NCBI GenBank assembly: GCA_022841345.1
Contig: JALHRR010000007.1
Coordinates: 91,908-155,907 of the forward strand
Direction: 5' to 3'
Source of the DNA: Saprospiraceae bacterium
GTDB taxonomy: Bacteria > Bacteroidota > Bacteroidia > Chitinophagales > Saprospiraceae
DNA: 64,000 bases
Below, one piece after another: positions 27,374 through 36,378 of this stretch. Position numbers and translations under genes: made by a program. Numbering within the stretch: position 1 is the stretch's first letter; the number at the start of each line of letters is the position of its first letter. The notes beneath the pieces were generated by a model that ran no database searches, was not told the origin of the DNA, and was given only the letters and a program-made list of their open reading frames with translations.

Positions 27374-28678
27374 TTACAAAACCAATCTTATAGGGTTTTC
27401 AATATATTCTTTAACTGTTTGTAAAAATTTCGCGCCTGTTACTCCGTCAACTACTCTATGATCACAAGAAAGGGTTACTTTCATAATATTACCAGGAACA
27501 ACGGCGCCATTCTTCACTACCGGTACAGATTTGATAGAGCCTACTGCAAGAATGCAAGCGTCGGGAGGATTGATAATTGCTGTAAATTCATCTATATCAA
27601 ACATCCCCAGATTAGAGATGGTAAATGTATTTCCCTGCATTTCTGCCGGTTGTAATTTTTTATCTTTAGCCTTTCCTGCCAGCGTTTTAATTTCTGAATT
27701 GAGTTGAGAGAGCGATTTGAAGTCTGCATTTCTGATGACAGGAACTAATAATCCATCCTCTACACCGACTGCTACACCAATATGGATATGCTGATGGTAA
27801 GAAATTTTATCACCCAGCCAAGAAGAATTAACAGCAGGATGTTTTCTTAAGGCTGCTGCACATGCTTTCACTACTATATCATTAAATGAAATTTTTTGTT
27901 CTGCAATCTCATTTAGTTGAGCCCTTGCTGCAATAGCATTATCCATGTCAATCTCCATGGTGAGATAGAAGTGCGGTGCAGAAAATTTGCTTTCTCCCAG
28001 CCTTCTCGCTATTGTTTTGCGCATTTGATTGACAGGAACTTCTCTGGAAGCATCCTCCATGCTGAATGCTTGGACAGGAGTTTTAATTTGCTCTGATTTA
28101 CCATCCTTTGAAGGGCTGGCAGATCCTGAGGACATCGCGGCTTCAACATCTTTTCTGATAATTCGGCCATGGTCTCCGGAGCCCTGGATTTTGTTAAGAT
28201 CTAAACCGCTTTCTTTAGCAATGGACTTCGCAAGTGGAGATGCCTTGACTCTCTGGTTAGAAGATTCTTTATCATTTTCTTCTGTACCAGCTTCTTCTGA
28301 ATCCTCTTTAGCGTCACCCTCAGCTTCTTCTTTTTCTGGAGCAGGGGTATCTGTTTTTGCCTCAGATTTTTCCTCCTTCTTTTCTTTTTTAGAATCACTT
28401 ACTGATCCATTGGATCCTTTCAAAGCACTTTCAAAGTCTTCACCTTTCTCGCCAATTACAGCAATAATCCCATCTACAGGAACAGCCCCTGATGCTACTC
28501 CAATATGCAGTAAGTAGCCTTCATGAAAAGATTCCAGTTCCATAGTTGCCTTATCAGTTTCAACTTCCGCCAAAATATCACCAGGTGAAACTTTGTCACC
28601 TACTTTTTTTGACCATCCTATGATGACCCCTTCCTCCATCGTATCACTCAGGCGGGGCATTCTTATAATTTCTGCCAT
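27374..28678 (-). CDS. pdhC: Pyruvate dehydrogenase E2, dihydrolipoamide acetyltransferase
   Basis: 434 residues. One N-terminal lipoyl domain (about 1-78) with the lipoylated Lys43 in ETDKATMEL. A long acidic Lys/Glu/Ser linker (about 88-150) leads to a peripheral subunit-binding domain (KASPLAKSIAKESGLDL...GRIIRKDVEAA, about 155-190) and the catalytic acetyltransferase core ending in the signature SCDHRVVDG with active-site His. It carries acetyl units from E1 to CoA in the pyruvate dehydrogenase complex. The start at 28678 (MAEIIRMPRLSDTMEEG) matches the family; the upstream ATG at 28723 coincides with the -7 box. The E1-alpha gene of the complex is 33 kb away at 61.3 kb. Symbol naming varies (also aceF). 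Confidence 0.93.
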   Translation of the reverse strand: MAEIIRMPRLSDTMEEGVIIGWSKKVGDKVSPGDILAEVETDKATMELESFHEGYLLHIGVASGAVPVDGIIAVIGEKGEDFESALKGSNGSVSDSKKEKKEEKSEAKTDTPAPEKEEAEGDAKEDSEEAGTEENDKESSNQRVKASPLAKSIAKESGLDLNKIQGSGDHGRIIRKDVEAAMSSGSASPSKDGKSEQIKTPVQAFSMEDASREVPVNQMRKTIARRLGESKFSAPHFYLTMEIDMDNAIAARAQLNEIAEQKISFNDIVVKACAAALRKHPAVNSSWLGDKISYHQHIHIGVAVGVEDGLLVPVIRNADFKSLSQLNSEIKTLAGKAKDKKLQPAEMQGNTFTISNLGMFDIDEFTAIINPPDACILAVGSIKSVPVVKNGAVVPGNIMKVTLSCDHRVVDGVTGAKFLQTVKEYIENPIRLVL

Positions 28679-28720
28679 GTAACTATTTTTGTTTGTGTGG
28701 TTTGAACTCAATGAATGCTG

Positions 28721-28728
28721 CAAATATA
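28721..28728 (-). promoter_or_regulatory. Candidate -7 box for pdhC
   Basis: TATATTTG on the minus strand, 42 bases before the chosen start. It falls over the first codons of the longer possible reading, so it supports the start at 28678. Confidence 0.55.
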
Positions 28729-28914
28729 GTCAAACAATTATTTATACCTCACGAGTCATTAATGTTTGTGCCGGAGTGGCAACTGTCATTGGCTCAAATG
28801 GAAGATTTCAATCGCATGTAAGCATTTTATTTTCAAAAATAATTGTTGATATTTTGGAAGTTATCATAATGTTAAAAATGCATATTTTCATTGATTTAAG
28901 AATCGTTTTAATCT

Positions 28915-28945
28915 TTTGCGGAGTCAGGGCAATACACTATTTTTG
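28915..28945 (+). promoter_or_regulatory. Full Bacteroidota-type promoter for the transglutaminase-like gene
   Basis: TTTG (28915-28918), exactly 19 bases, then TATTTTTG (28938-28945): matches the -33 TTTG / -7 TAnnTTTG layout of the phylum's primary sigma factor. It lies 56 bases before the start at 29002. Confidence 0.65.
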
Positions 28946-29001
28946 TTTATATTCGTTTCAAATCAATCAGGATCAGTTTCTAATAAGCCGGAAGAAATAG
29001 A

Positions 29002-30042
29002 ATGAAGTACATTTTAATATTATTGTTGTTGCCATTTTTATCTGAAGGACAATCACAGGATAAAATGTGGGCATCCGTCATCGACAATATTGATTTTACT
29101 AAGGACACTGTTGAATCTGTTTTTAAGTGGGTGACAGATAACATTCGATATGATCAAAAAATGGTTCCGGACGATGGATTGTACACGTCCAAATTGAAGT
29201 TGGTCCAGGATGCATTGAAAACCGGAAGAGGGGTTTGTGAACATTATGCTGAATTATTTCATGGTTTGATGCAATATCTGGGTTATGAGAGTTATGTAAT
29301 CGGTGGATATGTAAGGCAGAATGGAACGATTAATTCTGAATATGGACATGTTTGGAATGCAGTTAAAATTGCTGATAAATGGTATTTATTTGACCCAACC
29401 TGGGCAGCAGGATATACTGAAAATGGTAAATTCATACAATCCTACTCGAAAGAATGGTACAAAGTTTCAGCTAATGAGTTTGTCAAAACACATATGCCCT
29501 TTGATCCACTATGGCAATTATTGGACCGCCCATTTTCTCATGCGGATTTTTATGCCAACACATTTAATAACAAGCCTGAACCTAAGTTTGATATTGTGAA
29601 TGATATTGATGCAGAATTGACAAAAGCTGAACTGGATCGGCTTGCAGGGCATATAGAAAGAATTGAATTTGCCGGTATGCCGAATAATCTAAGCAAAAGA
29701 AGAGTTTTACGCCTTAAGCAAGAGCTTGAAAACAGACGATATAATGAGCATTTAGATGTTCTGAATGCCAGAATCGATGAAATGAACGATGTTGTGAATG
29801 ACTTTAATAATTATGTTGAAGCCAGAAATCAGGGATTCAAACGTGGCAATTGGACGAAAGCCAAGATCGAAGAAAGTGTTGATCAGTTATACTCAAAAGT
29901 TTCAGAGCTTTTAGCATTTTCAGAGACATTACCAGTTTATCAGGGTAGTAAGAATCAACCCTTCAGCTCATTTAAAAACAGCATCAGCCGAATGTCCAAA
30001 GAAGTTACAAAGGTGTATCAGGAAGCCAAGAATATGAAATAA
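29002..30042 (+). CDS. Secreted transglutaminase-like cysteine protease homologue
   Basis: 346 residues with a signal peptide (about 1-17). The transglutaminase core shows the Cys-His-Asp triad: GVCEHYAELFHGLMQ (Cys about 76), GHVWNAVKI (His about 116) and YLFDPTWAAGY (Asp about 131). This layout is that of the kyphoscoliosis-peptidase/transglutaminase-like superfamily. The C-terminal ~170 residues are helical and charged, likely coiled coil, with no recognised domain. Probably periplasmic; it could cleave or crosslink peptides, or be a cell-envelope factor. The gene converges on a T9SS substrate gene, with only 8 bases between the two stops. Confidence 0.85.
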   Translation: MKYILILLLLPFLSEGQSQDKMWASVIDNIDFTKDTVESVFKWVTDNIRYDQKMVPDDGLYTSKLKLVQDALKTGRGVCEHYAELFHGLMQYLGYESYVIGGYVRQNGTINSEYGHVWNAVKIADKWYLFDPTWAAGYTENGKFIQSYSKEWYKVSANEFVKTHMPFDPLWQLLDRPFSHADFYANTFNNKPEPKFDIVNDIDAELTKAELDRLAGHIERIEFAGMPNNLSKRRVLRLKQELENRRYNEHLDVLNARIDEMNDVVNDFNNYVEARNQGFKRGNWTKAKIEESVDQLYSKVSELLAFSETLPVYQGSKNQPFSSFKNSISRMSKEVTKVYQEAKNMK

Positions 30043-30050
30043 TCCCGGGT

Positions 30051-31280
30051 TTATTCTGATTTATAAATTATATTGGTTGTAACCCCTTTAACTGAACTAA
30101 GCGTGAAAAGATACATGCCTGCATTCAGGGAAGAAATATCATTCCAGCTTAATAAATGCAGACCTTCTTCAAGCCAGACTTTTTGAAAAATCTTTGTTTC
30201 ATTTCCAGTGATTGATTTTATACTCATGGTATAATTTCCTGCTTCTTTGATTTTCAATTCAACATTAAGGTGATTCATAAATGGATTGGGATAAGTTTTA
30301 AATTCAGGAGCATTCATTTCATCACCAACGATAGCTGTTGTCTTATCCAGCTTCCATAAACCATTTTGGGTAGCATACCACAAAGCATCTTGCCAAAAAA
30401 CTAAATCTATCCCGGCATTGAGCGGTGGGTCAAAGATTGTCCATGTGATTCCCAGATCATCAGAAAAGTACAGTTTGCTTGAACCTATTGATTTTGCAAG
30501 ATGCGCATAGATGATATCATTATGTACAATGAGTCTGGCCTGGCTTATAAAACCCGTATGAATATTGAGTTGATTCCAGGTTAGACCATTATCATCAGAG
30601 GAATACATGCCATTATTTCCAGCAGCAATCCATTTGTCATCTGACTCAACAACAGCGAGCAGGGCACATGGGCTGCCATTGAAGGTAGCAAATTGAATTT
30701 CCGACCATTGCGTTTCTTGTTCTTTGTTGATGTACAGGGTTGCATTGGATCCTGCTCCGGCTACGAGTGTACCGTTCAGATTGGTAATACTTTCAGTATT
30801 TTGCCAGCGAACACCTGATGAAAATAATTGCCAACCCTGAGTTGTTTTCAGATTTCTGACATATATTCCGGCACCTATTGTACCTACATATATGTTTTCA
30901 CCACGGATAGTTGCACCTATTATATGAGTGAAATTTAAGCCCTGATTATAATCCTGCCAGGACATTCCTCCGTCTTCACTTTTAAATATTCCTTTAAATT
31001 CGTCCGTAACGTAAATGATATCCTCATGAATCAGGATATCGGAAATATACACGAGTTCAGGATGGATTATGGCAGTGCTGTCCCAATCAGAGGAATTGGC
31101 TTCAGAATAATACAATTTATTTGCTCCTGCTACCCAGAGTTTGTCCTCATCTGTTGCCAGCGCTGTCATCCAATTTGAAGGCAAAGTCTCCACTTTGTTC
31201 CATGCTTGTGAATGAGCCTGATATGAGAGGATACAAAGTATTGCAGCAAATATTTGTGGGTAAATGCTCATAGGTTTCAT
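30051..31280 (-). CDS. Secreted BNR/YCF48-like beta-propeller protein with T9SS type A sorting domain
   Basis: 409 residues with a signal peptide (about 1-25, ending AHSQ). The body consists of repeated blades of the sialidase/BNR type (GGMSWQDYN, NGLTWNQLN, LGITWTIFD: S/DDxGxTW pattern), suggesting a seven-bladed propeller. The last ~75 residues are a T9SS type A sorting domain (PEFKTYPNPFMNHLNVEL, GMYLFTLSS). Exported to the surface; such proteins often bind glycans or partners, but no catalytic residues are evident. Start could be 31280 or 31271. Confidence 0.85.
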   Translation of the reverse strand: MKPMSIYPQIFAAILCILSYQAHSQAWNKVETLPSNWMTALATDEDKLWVAGANKLYYSEANSSDWDSTAIIHPELVYISDILIHEDIIYVTDEFKGIFKSEDGGMSWQDYNQGLNFTHIIGATIRGENIYVGTIGAGIYVRNLKTTQGWQLFSSGVRWQNTESITNLNGTLVAGAGSNATLYINKEQETQWSEIQFATFNGSPCALLAVVESDDKWIAAGNNGMYSSDDNGLTWNQLNIHTGFISQARLIVHNDIIYAHLAKSIGSSKLYFSDDLGITWTIFDPPLNAGIDLVFWQDALWYATQNGLWKLDKTTAIVGDEMNAPEFKTYPNPFMNHLNVELKIKEAGNYTMSIKSITGNETKIFQKVWLEEGLHLLSWNDISSLNAGMYLFTLSSVKGVTTNIIYKSE

Positions 31281-31394
31281 ACGGGACTTGGTTTTTTTCA
31301 GGCTTAATATTTTGTTTATTCATTTACAAAAGGAATAATGGATTCAAGCTATTGGGAAGCAGGCTTAACACCTGCTCCCAATTCTTTTGTTTGG

Positions 31395-31814
31395 TTATTC
31401 TCTTTCGGCTTTGACAATCAGAGGTTTGCCATCCTGTGTACTTACCCATTCCATCTTACCATCTTTGATAGTTATCTTGCTTGTGATGGTTTTAACTTCC
31501 GTTGTCATAGTCACATTTTTAGTACTGTTATTCACAGTGTATTCTCCGGAAATCACATCCGCATCATCATCCACAAAAGCAAGTAACTGAGTAAATTCCC
31601 TTTTGCCATCCTTTAGTGCCTTGTATTCTATATAGGCACTGTCTACAAGGGTGCCCATATATTCAGAAGTGTCCAATTTGAAGGAAGTGAAATTCCATTT
31701 CCCGACAATTGTCTGTTCCAGAGGAAGTTCAATTACTTCTTTTTTGCAAGAACTTAAACCTACACTACCGATTACCGCTGCGCATAGCGCGATCGCTAAA
31801 AACTTCGTTTTCAT
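31395..31814 (-). CDS. Lipocalin-like small lipoprotein
   Basis: 139 residues with a lipoprotein signal peptide (lipobox LSSC, Cys23, followed by KK). The mature part has the VGKWNFTSF opening and alternating strands typical of the lipocalin-like lipoproteins (DUF4923/5004 type) common in Bacteroidota. It is probably anchored in the outer membrane, ligand unknown. It lies alone upstream of the propeller protein gene, same strand, with 114 bases between, so co-transcription is possible. Confidence 0.75.
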   Translation of the reverse strand: MKTKFLAIALCAAVIGSVGLSSCKKEVIELPLEQTIVGKWNFTSFKLDTSEYMGTLVDSAYIEYKALKDGKREFTQLLAFVDDDADVISGEYTVNNSTKNVTMTTEVKTITSKITIKDGKMEWVSTQDGKPLIVKAERE

Positions 31815-32034
31815 TGTTTTTAATTTAATAAAGTGATTGTTGAAAATTTCCCTGGCCTAAACAATTATTTAAAAGCAGTTTTTGGGGTATACCTTTAAAA
31901 TTTCAGGGAATATTTGGTTGAACAAATGGAAGACGAACGATAACAGACAGTTCGTTGGTAAGGGGGCAAAATATTTTTCCGGATAAAAATGTAATTCAGA
32001 TAAACCGGGCTTTCATAGTAAATCAGAAATAGGG

Positions 32035-32985
32035 TCAGGTAAGCTGTTTGAAGTATCTGTCCCTTTCAAAAGTATCGATGTGACGACTTTTTTTGGATTC
32101 ATAGATGTCCGCAATTTTTATAAGAATACCGGTTTCTTCTACTGAGCCAAATTCATTGTTGATAGCAGTACCAAATGTCTTCATGGTAGGAGAGAGGTTC
32201 ATATAAGTATTTATCAATGGAGGTATATTTTCTCCACGAGCTCTCACGAAGGAATTCAGGACTTTATAACCTTCTTTGTAATCAAGACCAATAAAAAGAT
32301 GCTTATATTCTGCCGGGTCGTGCTTCAACTCCAGGCCTGCGATGGGCCTCACTAAAACACTTGTATCGGGAAAATAATGGTGCATAAAGGAAAGTAAAGC
32401 ATTTCTGGCTTCTACATTATAATGCGAGTACATGGTTACTTTACCAAAGAGAAACTGGATATCCGGATTCAAAATCACAACTGCACCCAATCCGTCCCAG
32501 AGATTGTCCAGTGAGAATAATCCTTTTCTGTTATTTTTAACCGGTTGATATTTGGGCTGGACAAATGATCTTCCCAGTTCAATAGTATGCGGCAGGTAAT
32601 CTGACTCGAAAGTCTCAGAGAAATCAAACAGATGTGCAGTGGAGAGGTTGTGTTCTCCTTCTTCAGTCCATCCGGCGAAATCACACCGAATAAGTCTGTA
32701 TCCTGCAATAATCTCTTCTTCAATTGGGTTCCAGGCAACCAGCTGTTCATAGCATCTTTCGCAGGTATCGTTATCGTCTATATCTATAGAAAGCCCGGTT
32801 CCGCCGCCGGCATCCCGGAACGTGATTTCACGCAAGCGTCCAATTTCCCGTAAAACATTGGGAGCATTATGGAAATTGACCAGATACACATGATTATCGC
32901 CATTGTTTGTATGCCTGAGAAATCGCTCCTCAGTCAACTCTCGTTTTAAAACTGCTCTATCTACCGGCTCAATGATTTGTTCCAT
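32035..32985 (-). CDS. glsB: OlsB-like GNAT N-acyltransferase, likely glycine-lipid GlsB
   Basis: 316 residues. It has the hemolysin/OlsB-type acyl-ACP N-acyltransferase region (VLREIGRLREITFRDAGGGTG, EEEIIAGYRLIRCD, TIELGRSFVQPKYQ, LDNLWDGLGAVV). In Bacteroides thetaiotaomicron such a protein, GlsB, N-acylates glycine with a 3-hydroxy fatty acid to start glycine-lipid synthesis, with GlsA adding the second acyl chain. Here a PlsC-like gene lies one base upstream in the same operon, the pairing expected for glsA/glsB; ornithine or another amino acid remains possible. Probably cytoplasmic and membrane-associated. Confidence 0.75.
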   Translation of the reverse strand: MEQIIEPVDRAVLKRELTEERFLRHTNNGDNHVYLVNFHNAPNVLREIGRLREITFRDAGGGTGLSIDIDDNDTCERCYEQLVAWNPIEEEIIAGYRLIRCDFAGWTEEGEHNLSTAHLFDFSETFESDYLPHTIELGRSFVQPKYQPVKNNRKGLFSLDNLWDGLGAVVILNPDIQFLFGKVTMYSHYNVEARNALLSFMHHYFPDTSVLVRPIAGLELKHDPAEYKHLFIGLDYKEGYKVLNSFVRARGENIPPLINTYMNLSPTMKTFGTAINNEFGSVEETGILIKIADIYESKKSRHIDTFERDRYFKQLT

Positions 32986-32986
32986 A

Positions 32987-33814
32987 CTAATGTCTTGGGG
33001 CTAAACTGTAAACCTGCTGTTTCATATATTCAGCCCATTCTTTTTCACTTTTTGAGCCGTCAAAATACTGGTAAGAAATGGGTTTTCCTATATGGATGCG
33101 TACTTTTTTACCTTTTTGATCAAACATCTCACCGGGCAGATAGAACATTTCAATATTTGTTTTTATGCCAAGCCAGGTTCGGAGTCGGGCAAAATTGTAG
33201 AAGAAGTTTGAATTTCTTCCTTCAATATATACGGGAACAATGTCTTTTTCATATTTTTTGGCTTTGTTGATAAAGCTTTTTTTCCATTCAAGGTCCATGA
33301 TCCCATTTTTTTGCTTTCTGGATACAAGACCCGCAGGAAAAACTAATACTGCATCAGTTCCGGCATATGTAGCCTCAATTCCTGATTGTCCGGATCTCCT
33401 CTGGCTTCCGTGTTTATTGACCGGAACAAATAAATTTTCCAGGTTTTTTAAATTCAAAAGGACATCATTAACGAGAAATTTAATGTCCTGTCTGTATTTT
33501 CCAAGGACATGCATGAATACAATGCCATCCATTCCGCCAAGTGGGTGGTTTGCGGCAAAAATTACAGGCTGAATTCTGGGGATATTCTCTTCACCAATAC
33601 ATTCTACTTCTATCCCAAAATCTTCAATGACTTTAGCCAGAAACTCGAGTCCCTGCAGATCGCCTCTTCGGGCCATGAATTCATTGATAGAATCCTCACG
33701 CAATACCTTCTTAATATAGCTAAGAATAAATTCGGGCATCCAGCGCACGAGTTGCGGATTCTTCTTGCGAATCACTTCTTTTAAATCTATATATTTATCC
33801 TTAACAAGGGACAT
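32987..33814 (-). CDS. glsA: PlsC-like O-acyltransferase, likely glycine-lipid GlsA
   Basis: 275 residues of the lysophospholipid acyltransferase superfamily. The catalytic motif is NHPLGGMDG (His90, Asp96), a His-x5-Asp spacing seen in the OlsA/GlsA-type branch rather than the usual His-x4-Asp. A second motif, VLVFPAGLVSRK (about 150-161), corresponds to the FPEG block. It would add the second acyl chain to an N-acyl glycine (or ornithine) to form a membrane lipid. It is the first gene of a two-gene operon with the GNAT gene, one base between stop and start. Confidence 0.78.
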   Translation of the reverse strand: MSLVKDKYIDLKEVIRKKNPQLVRWMPEFILSYIKKVLREDSINEFMARRGDLQGLEFLAKVIEDFGIEVECIGEENIPRIQPVIFAANHPLGGMDGIVFMHVLGKYRQDIKFLVNDVLLNLKNLENLFVPVNKHGSQRRSGQSGIEATYAGTDAVLVFPAGLVSRKQKNGIMDLEWKKSFINKAKKYEKDIVPVYIEGRNSNFFYNFARLRTWLGIKTNIEMFYLPGEMFDQKGKKVRIHIGKPISYQYFDGSKSEKEWAEYMKQQVYSLAPRH

Positions 33815-33843
33815 GTAAAGCTGCTGTTTTTGTATGAGTTTGG

Positions 33844-33851
33844 CAAAAATA
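33844..33851 (-). promoter_or_regulatory. Candidate -7 box for glsA-glsB
   Basis: TATTTTTG on the minus strand, 30 bases before the glsA start. The rest of the 400-base divergent space up to 34217 is AT-rich, with no gene and no clear repeat that I can see. Confidence 0.45.
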
Positions 33852-34217
33852 CTATATCCACCTAAATTGAATGAATATAGCTGAATTCTTATTTCAGGGA
33901 TTTACCGGTCCCTCAGTCACAAATTAATAACATTAATCAGATACTTAAGGACTTAGAGTTTAAAATCCGGTTATATAATAAATTAATTTTTTTTTGAATG
34001 TTAGTAAGCATCAGTAGCACAGAATCCATTTGTTTTTAAGGAAGCAGACTATTAAATTTTATCTTAATAATAGCCCGGAGGCATGACTATTCCTTTAAAT
34101 TCCAGTTAAAACGCAACATATATTTCAACAATTAGTCATTTATGTTGTACTATTGTGATGCTTTTTATCGTCAAAGATCGGCACAGCAAATAAAAATACA
34201 TTTATTAAATTTTGAAT

Positions 34218-34733
34218 ATGACTACTTTAAAATACTTCATCAGTTTCTGCATGTTAATGGCTATCACAACAGCCTCAATTGCTCAGGAAGCATCTATGGA
34301 AGAAGAGTATAAAGCGGAAAATGCGGGATGGCTTGTTAATATTGACGAAGCTTATGAAGTTTCTCAAAAAACAGGTAAACCAATTCTTGCCAATTTTACC
34401 GGTAGTGATTGGTGCGGATGGTGTAAAAAACTGACTGCTGCAGTATTCAGCAAACCTGAATTTATTGACTGGGCTGAGAAAAATGTTGTCCTTTTAGAAT
34501 TGGACTTTCCGAGAAGGAAAAAAGTGCCTCAGGAAATCCAACAGCAAAATGCCAGCCTCCAGCAAGCATTCAAAGTGCAGGGATATCCATCTGTATGGGT
34601 TTTTCATTTGACAAAGGATGAAAAGAAAGGATACCAAATTGATGCACTTGGTAAAACAGGTTACAGACCTTCAGCTGAGGAATTTATACAGGATATTGAA
34701 AATATGAAAGCTCAGAGAAAGCCAAAAGGATAA
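34218..34733 (+). CDS. Periplasmic thioredoxin-fold protein (DUF255/Thioredoxin_7 type)
   Basis: 171 residues. A signal peptide (about 1-22, SIAQ) precedes a thioredoxin fold with active site GSDWCGWCKKL (Cys66, Cys69), preceded by KPILANFT, and with the cis-Pro loop VQGYPSVWVF. This is the secreted Thioredoxin_7 type frequent in Bacteroidota, expected to reduce or isomerise disulfides in envelope proteins. ATG at 34218 preferred over TTG at 34212. A bidirectional terminator follows and the gene converges on a DUF3078 gene. Confidence 0.88.
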   Translation: MTTLKYFISFCMLMAITTASIAQEASMEEEYKAENAGWLVNIDEAYEVSQKTGKPILANFTGSDWCGWCKKLTAAVFSKPEFIDWAEKNVVLLELDFPRRKKVPQEIQQQNASLQQAFKVQGYPSVWVFHLTKDEKKGYQIDALGKTGYRPSAEEFIQDIENMKAQRKPKG

Positions 34734-34756
34734 TGCTGTACTCAGAATATCGAATA

Positions 34757-34789
34757 AAAAAAGCCATCAGGATTCTGATGGCTTTTTTA
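34757..34789. terminator. Bidirectional terminator between convergent genes
   Basis: Perfect 14-bp stem AAAAAAGCCATCAG (34757-34770) / CTGATGGCTTTTTT (34775-34788) with a 4-nt loop and T-runs readable from both strands. Serves the thioredoxin-fold gene and the DUF3078 gene. Confidence 0.9.
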
Positions 34790-34806
34790 TTTTAATTTAT
34801 AATCGA

Positions 34807-35718
34807 TTAAAGACTGTAAGTCAGGCCTATTATAAAATACTGCTGTAAATTTTTGTCAGATCCTGCAGCTTCCGTTTCTTGTTTATTGATTCTCAGTGCG
34901 TATTCTATCCCCACACCAATTCCCTTAAAGGCTGTAAATGAAATACCATTGGTCCAGGTATAGTTGGACAGTGCATCAGGATCTTTATAACTTACAAAAG
35001 CGCTAAGGTTCGATTTCCAGCTAAATTTTTCTGCAATTGTTTTGGTATACGTTGCTAAAATTTTGGTACCCAATGAGGATTGGTAAAGGTTTTCATCATC
35101 TGCAAATATGATGTTATAATTGAGTGGATGAAATACAACAATAAGGTCAGTTATCGGCGTCCAGGTAGCACCGACACCCAAATCCAGATAACCGGGATTG
35201 TTAAAGTTATTGAGAAGATTGGTTCTGTATTCACCCAAAGCAGATATGGCAATTTTAGAGTTTAATTTATATCCATAAAGTGAATTGATATTGAATATAT
35301 CAGCTGTCTGAGAGAATTCTTTTTCTTCTTCCAGCGGCATAGTATTATCCTTGATCAGTCTTTGCCAGCCGAGATTAATATTGAGTGTATTGTTCCAAAA
35401 ATACTTCTCTTCATTTTTGTTGGCAAAAGCATTGAAGCTTCCCTGAATTGTAATGTTTCTCGATTCCGGATCGGCAGCGGTAACCCAATTATTGAATCCT
35501 GTCAAATTTGCCCCCACAGTCCCAAACAATCCTTTCTTCCAGCCGTAATCAGGAAAGTCGGTTTTTATTTTAGTTTCAATTTCAGTTACCTGTGCCTTTA
35601 AAGCATTTATTTGTGTTTCCAGTTCAGTTTTTTGAGCAGTCAATTCTTCCTTTGTTTGGGCAGAAAGACTGGCTGTTAATGTGCAGAGGAGCGCTAAAAG
35701 TAAAAATTTGATTTTCAT
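34807..35718 (-). CDS. DUF3078 outer-membrane beta-barrel protein
   Basis: 303 residues: signal peptide (about 1-20), a short coiled coil (about 22-52; EELTAQKTELETQINALKAQ), then alternating amphipathic strands typical of DUF3078 proteins (WKKGLFGTVGANLTGFNNW, NNTLNINLGW, YFIIGLTYSL). The final aromatic-containing strand suits an outer-membrane barrel. Function unknown; the coiled coil may trimerise it or reach into the periplasm. Stands alone, ending at the bidirectional terminator. Confidence 0.8.
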   Translation of the reverse strand: MKIKFLLLALLCTLTASLSAQTKEELTAQKTELETQINALKAQVTEIETKIKTDFPDYGWKKGLFGTVGANLTGFNNWVTAADPESRNITIQGSFNAFANKNEEKYFWNNTLNINLGWQRLIKDNTMPLEEEKEFSQTADIFNINSLYGYKLNSKIAISALGEYRTNLLNNFNNPGYLDLGVGATWTPITDLIVVFHPLNYNIIFADDENLYQSSLGTKILATYTKTIAEKFSWKSNLSAFVSYKDPDALSNYTWTNGISFTAFKGIGVGIEYALRINKQETEAAGSDKNLQQYFIIGLTYSL

Positions 35719-35859
35719 TGTTGTTTGTTTTTAAATGTGAAGGGCAACTTGATGAAGCAGGAGAAACCATGCATTTTTCAAATTGATAAGCTGAATGTGA
35801 GAATAAATGTTTTGGTAAATTTAATAAAGTAAGGTAGAAATTGAGGATCAAAATTCTTG

Positions 35860-36142
35860 CTAATTATCAGAATAGTGGCCGATTGCAGAAACTACTTCAA
35901 TTGTAACTACATTCAAATGGACATAAATAAATAAGTCTGTCTTTTTTATTGATCCTTCGAGACCAAAACCCTTTCAAACGATGCTTCAATAATTTAGGCT
36001 GCCCTATTCCGTTGAAAGGATCTTCTTGTAATTCTGCAATTATTTTCTCTATTTTTATGATTGAAGCCTTGTTGCCAGAGGCTTTGTGCTTTAGCAAATC
36101 TTTGATAGCGGTTTCTGTAAATTCTATTAAATACTTTCCCAA
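35860..36142 (-). pseudogene. YoeB/Txe-type mRNA interferase toxin, frameshifted
   Basis: The present frame stops at 35897 after WSRRINKKDRLIY and ends with an unrelated LCPFECSYN. Between the codons for RLIY and the rest lies a triple TTAT (minus strand; ATAA x3 at 35923-35934). Removing one TTAT unit restores VHLNVVTIEVVSAIGHYSDN and a stop at 35860, exactly the expected YoeB C-terminus with its catalytic His-Tyr (GHY). So the toxin, a ribosome-dependent RNase, is complete except for a 4-base slippage and would now lack its active-site end. The antitoxin gene overlaps just upstream and is intact. Whether this is fixed decay or a reversible switch is not known. Confidence 0.85.
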
Positions 36143-36348
36143 AGCTTTTCTGGATTTATTCTAATACGCTTGTCATTTTTATGGGAATGTAGGATTTTCT
36201 CCACAAATGCATCATTGTAGTTGTCCGCTTTTTTCTGAGGATCAATAACTTCAATTCCTTTATTTTCTCTGGCAGAAGTGCGTATAAGTTCGAGAATGGC
36301 CTTTCCCATTCCTGTTCGCTCATCAATTTTAATTGTTATTGTAGTCAT
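36127..36348 (-). CDS. Antitoxin of the YoeB-type module
   Basis: 73 residues: an N-terminal ribbon-like start (TTITIKIDERTGMGKAILELIRT) and a charged C-terminal tail (VEKILHSHKNDKRIRINPEKLWES) likely to wrap the toxin. The first half resembles the DUF2683/RelB-like antitoxins seen beside Txe/YoeB toxins in Bacteroidota. Its stop overlaps the toxin start by 16 bases, so translation is coupled. It reads intact although the toxin is frameshifted. Probably represses its own promoter. Confidence 0.75.
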   Translation of the reverse strand: MTTITIKIDERTGMGKAILELIRTSARENKGIEVIDPQKKADNYNDAFVEKILHSHKNDKRIRINPEKLWESI

Positions 36349-36370
36349 CCAAAATGAAAATTTATGTTTA

Positions 36371-36378
36371 CAAATATA
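36371..36378 (-). promoter_or_regulatory. Candidate -7 box for the antitoxin-toxin operon
   Basis: TATATTTG on the minus strand, 22 bases before the antitoxin start. Further on in this 352-base space, 36462-36488 forms a hairpin (ATCCCC...GGGGAT with an A4/T6 inner stem); the remainder shows nothing clear. Confidence 0.5.
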
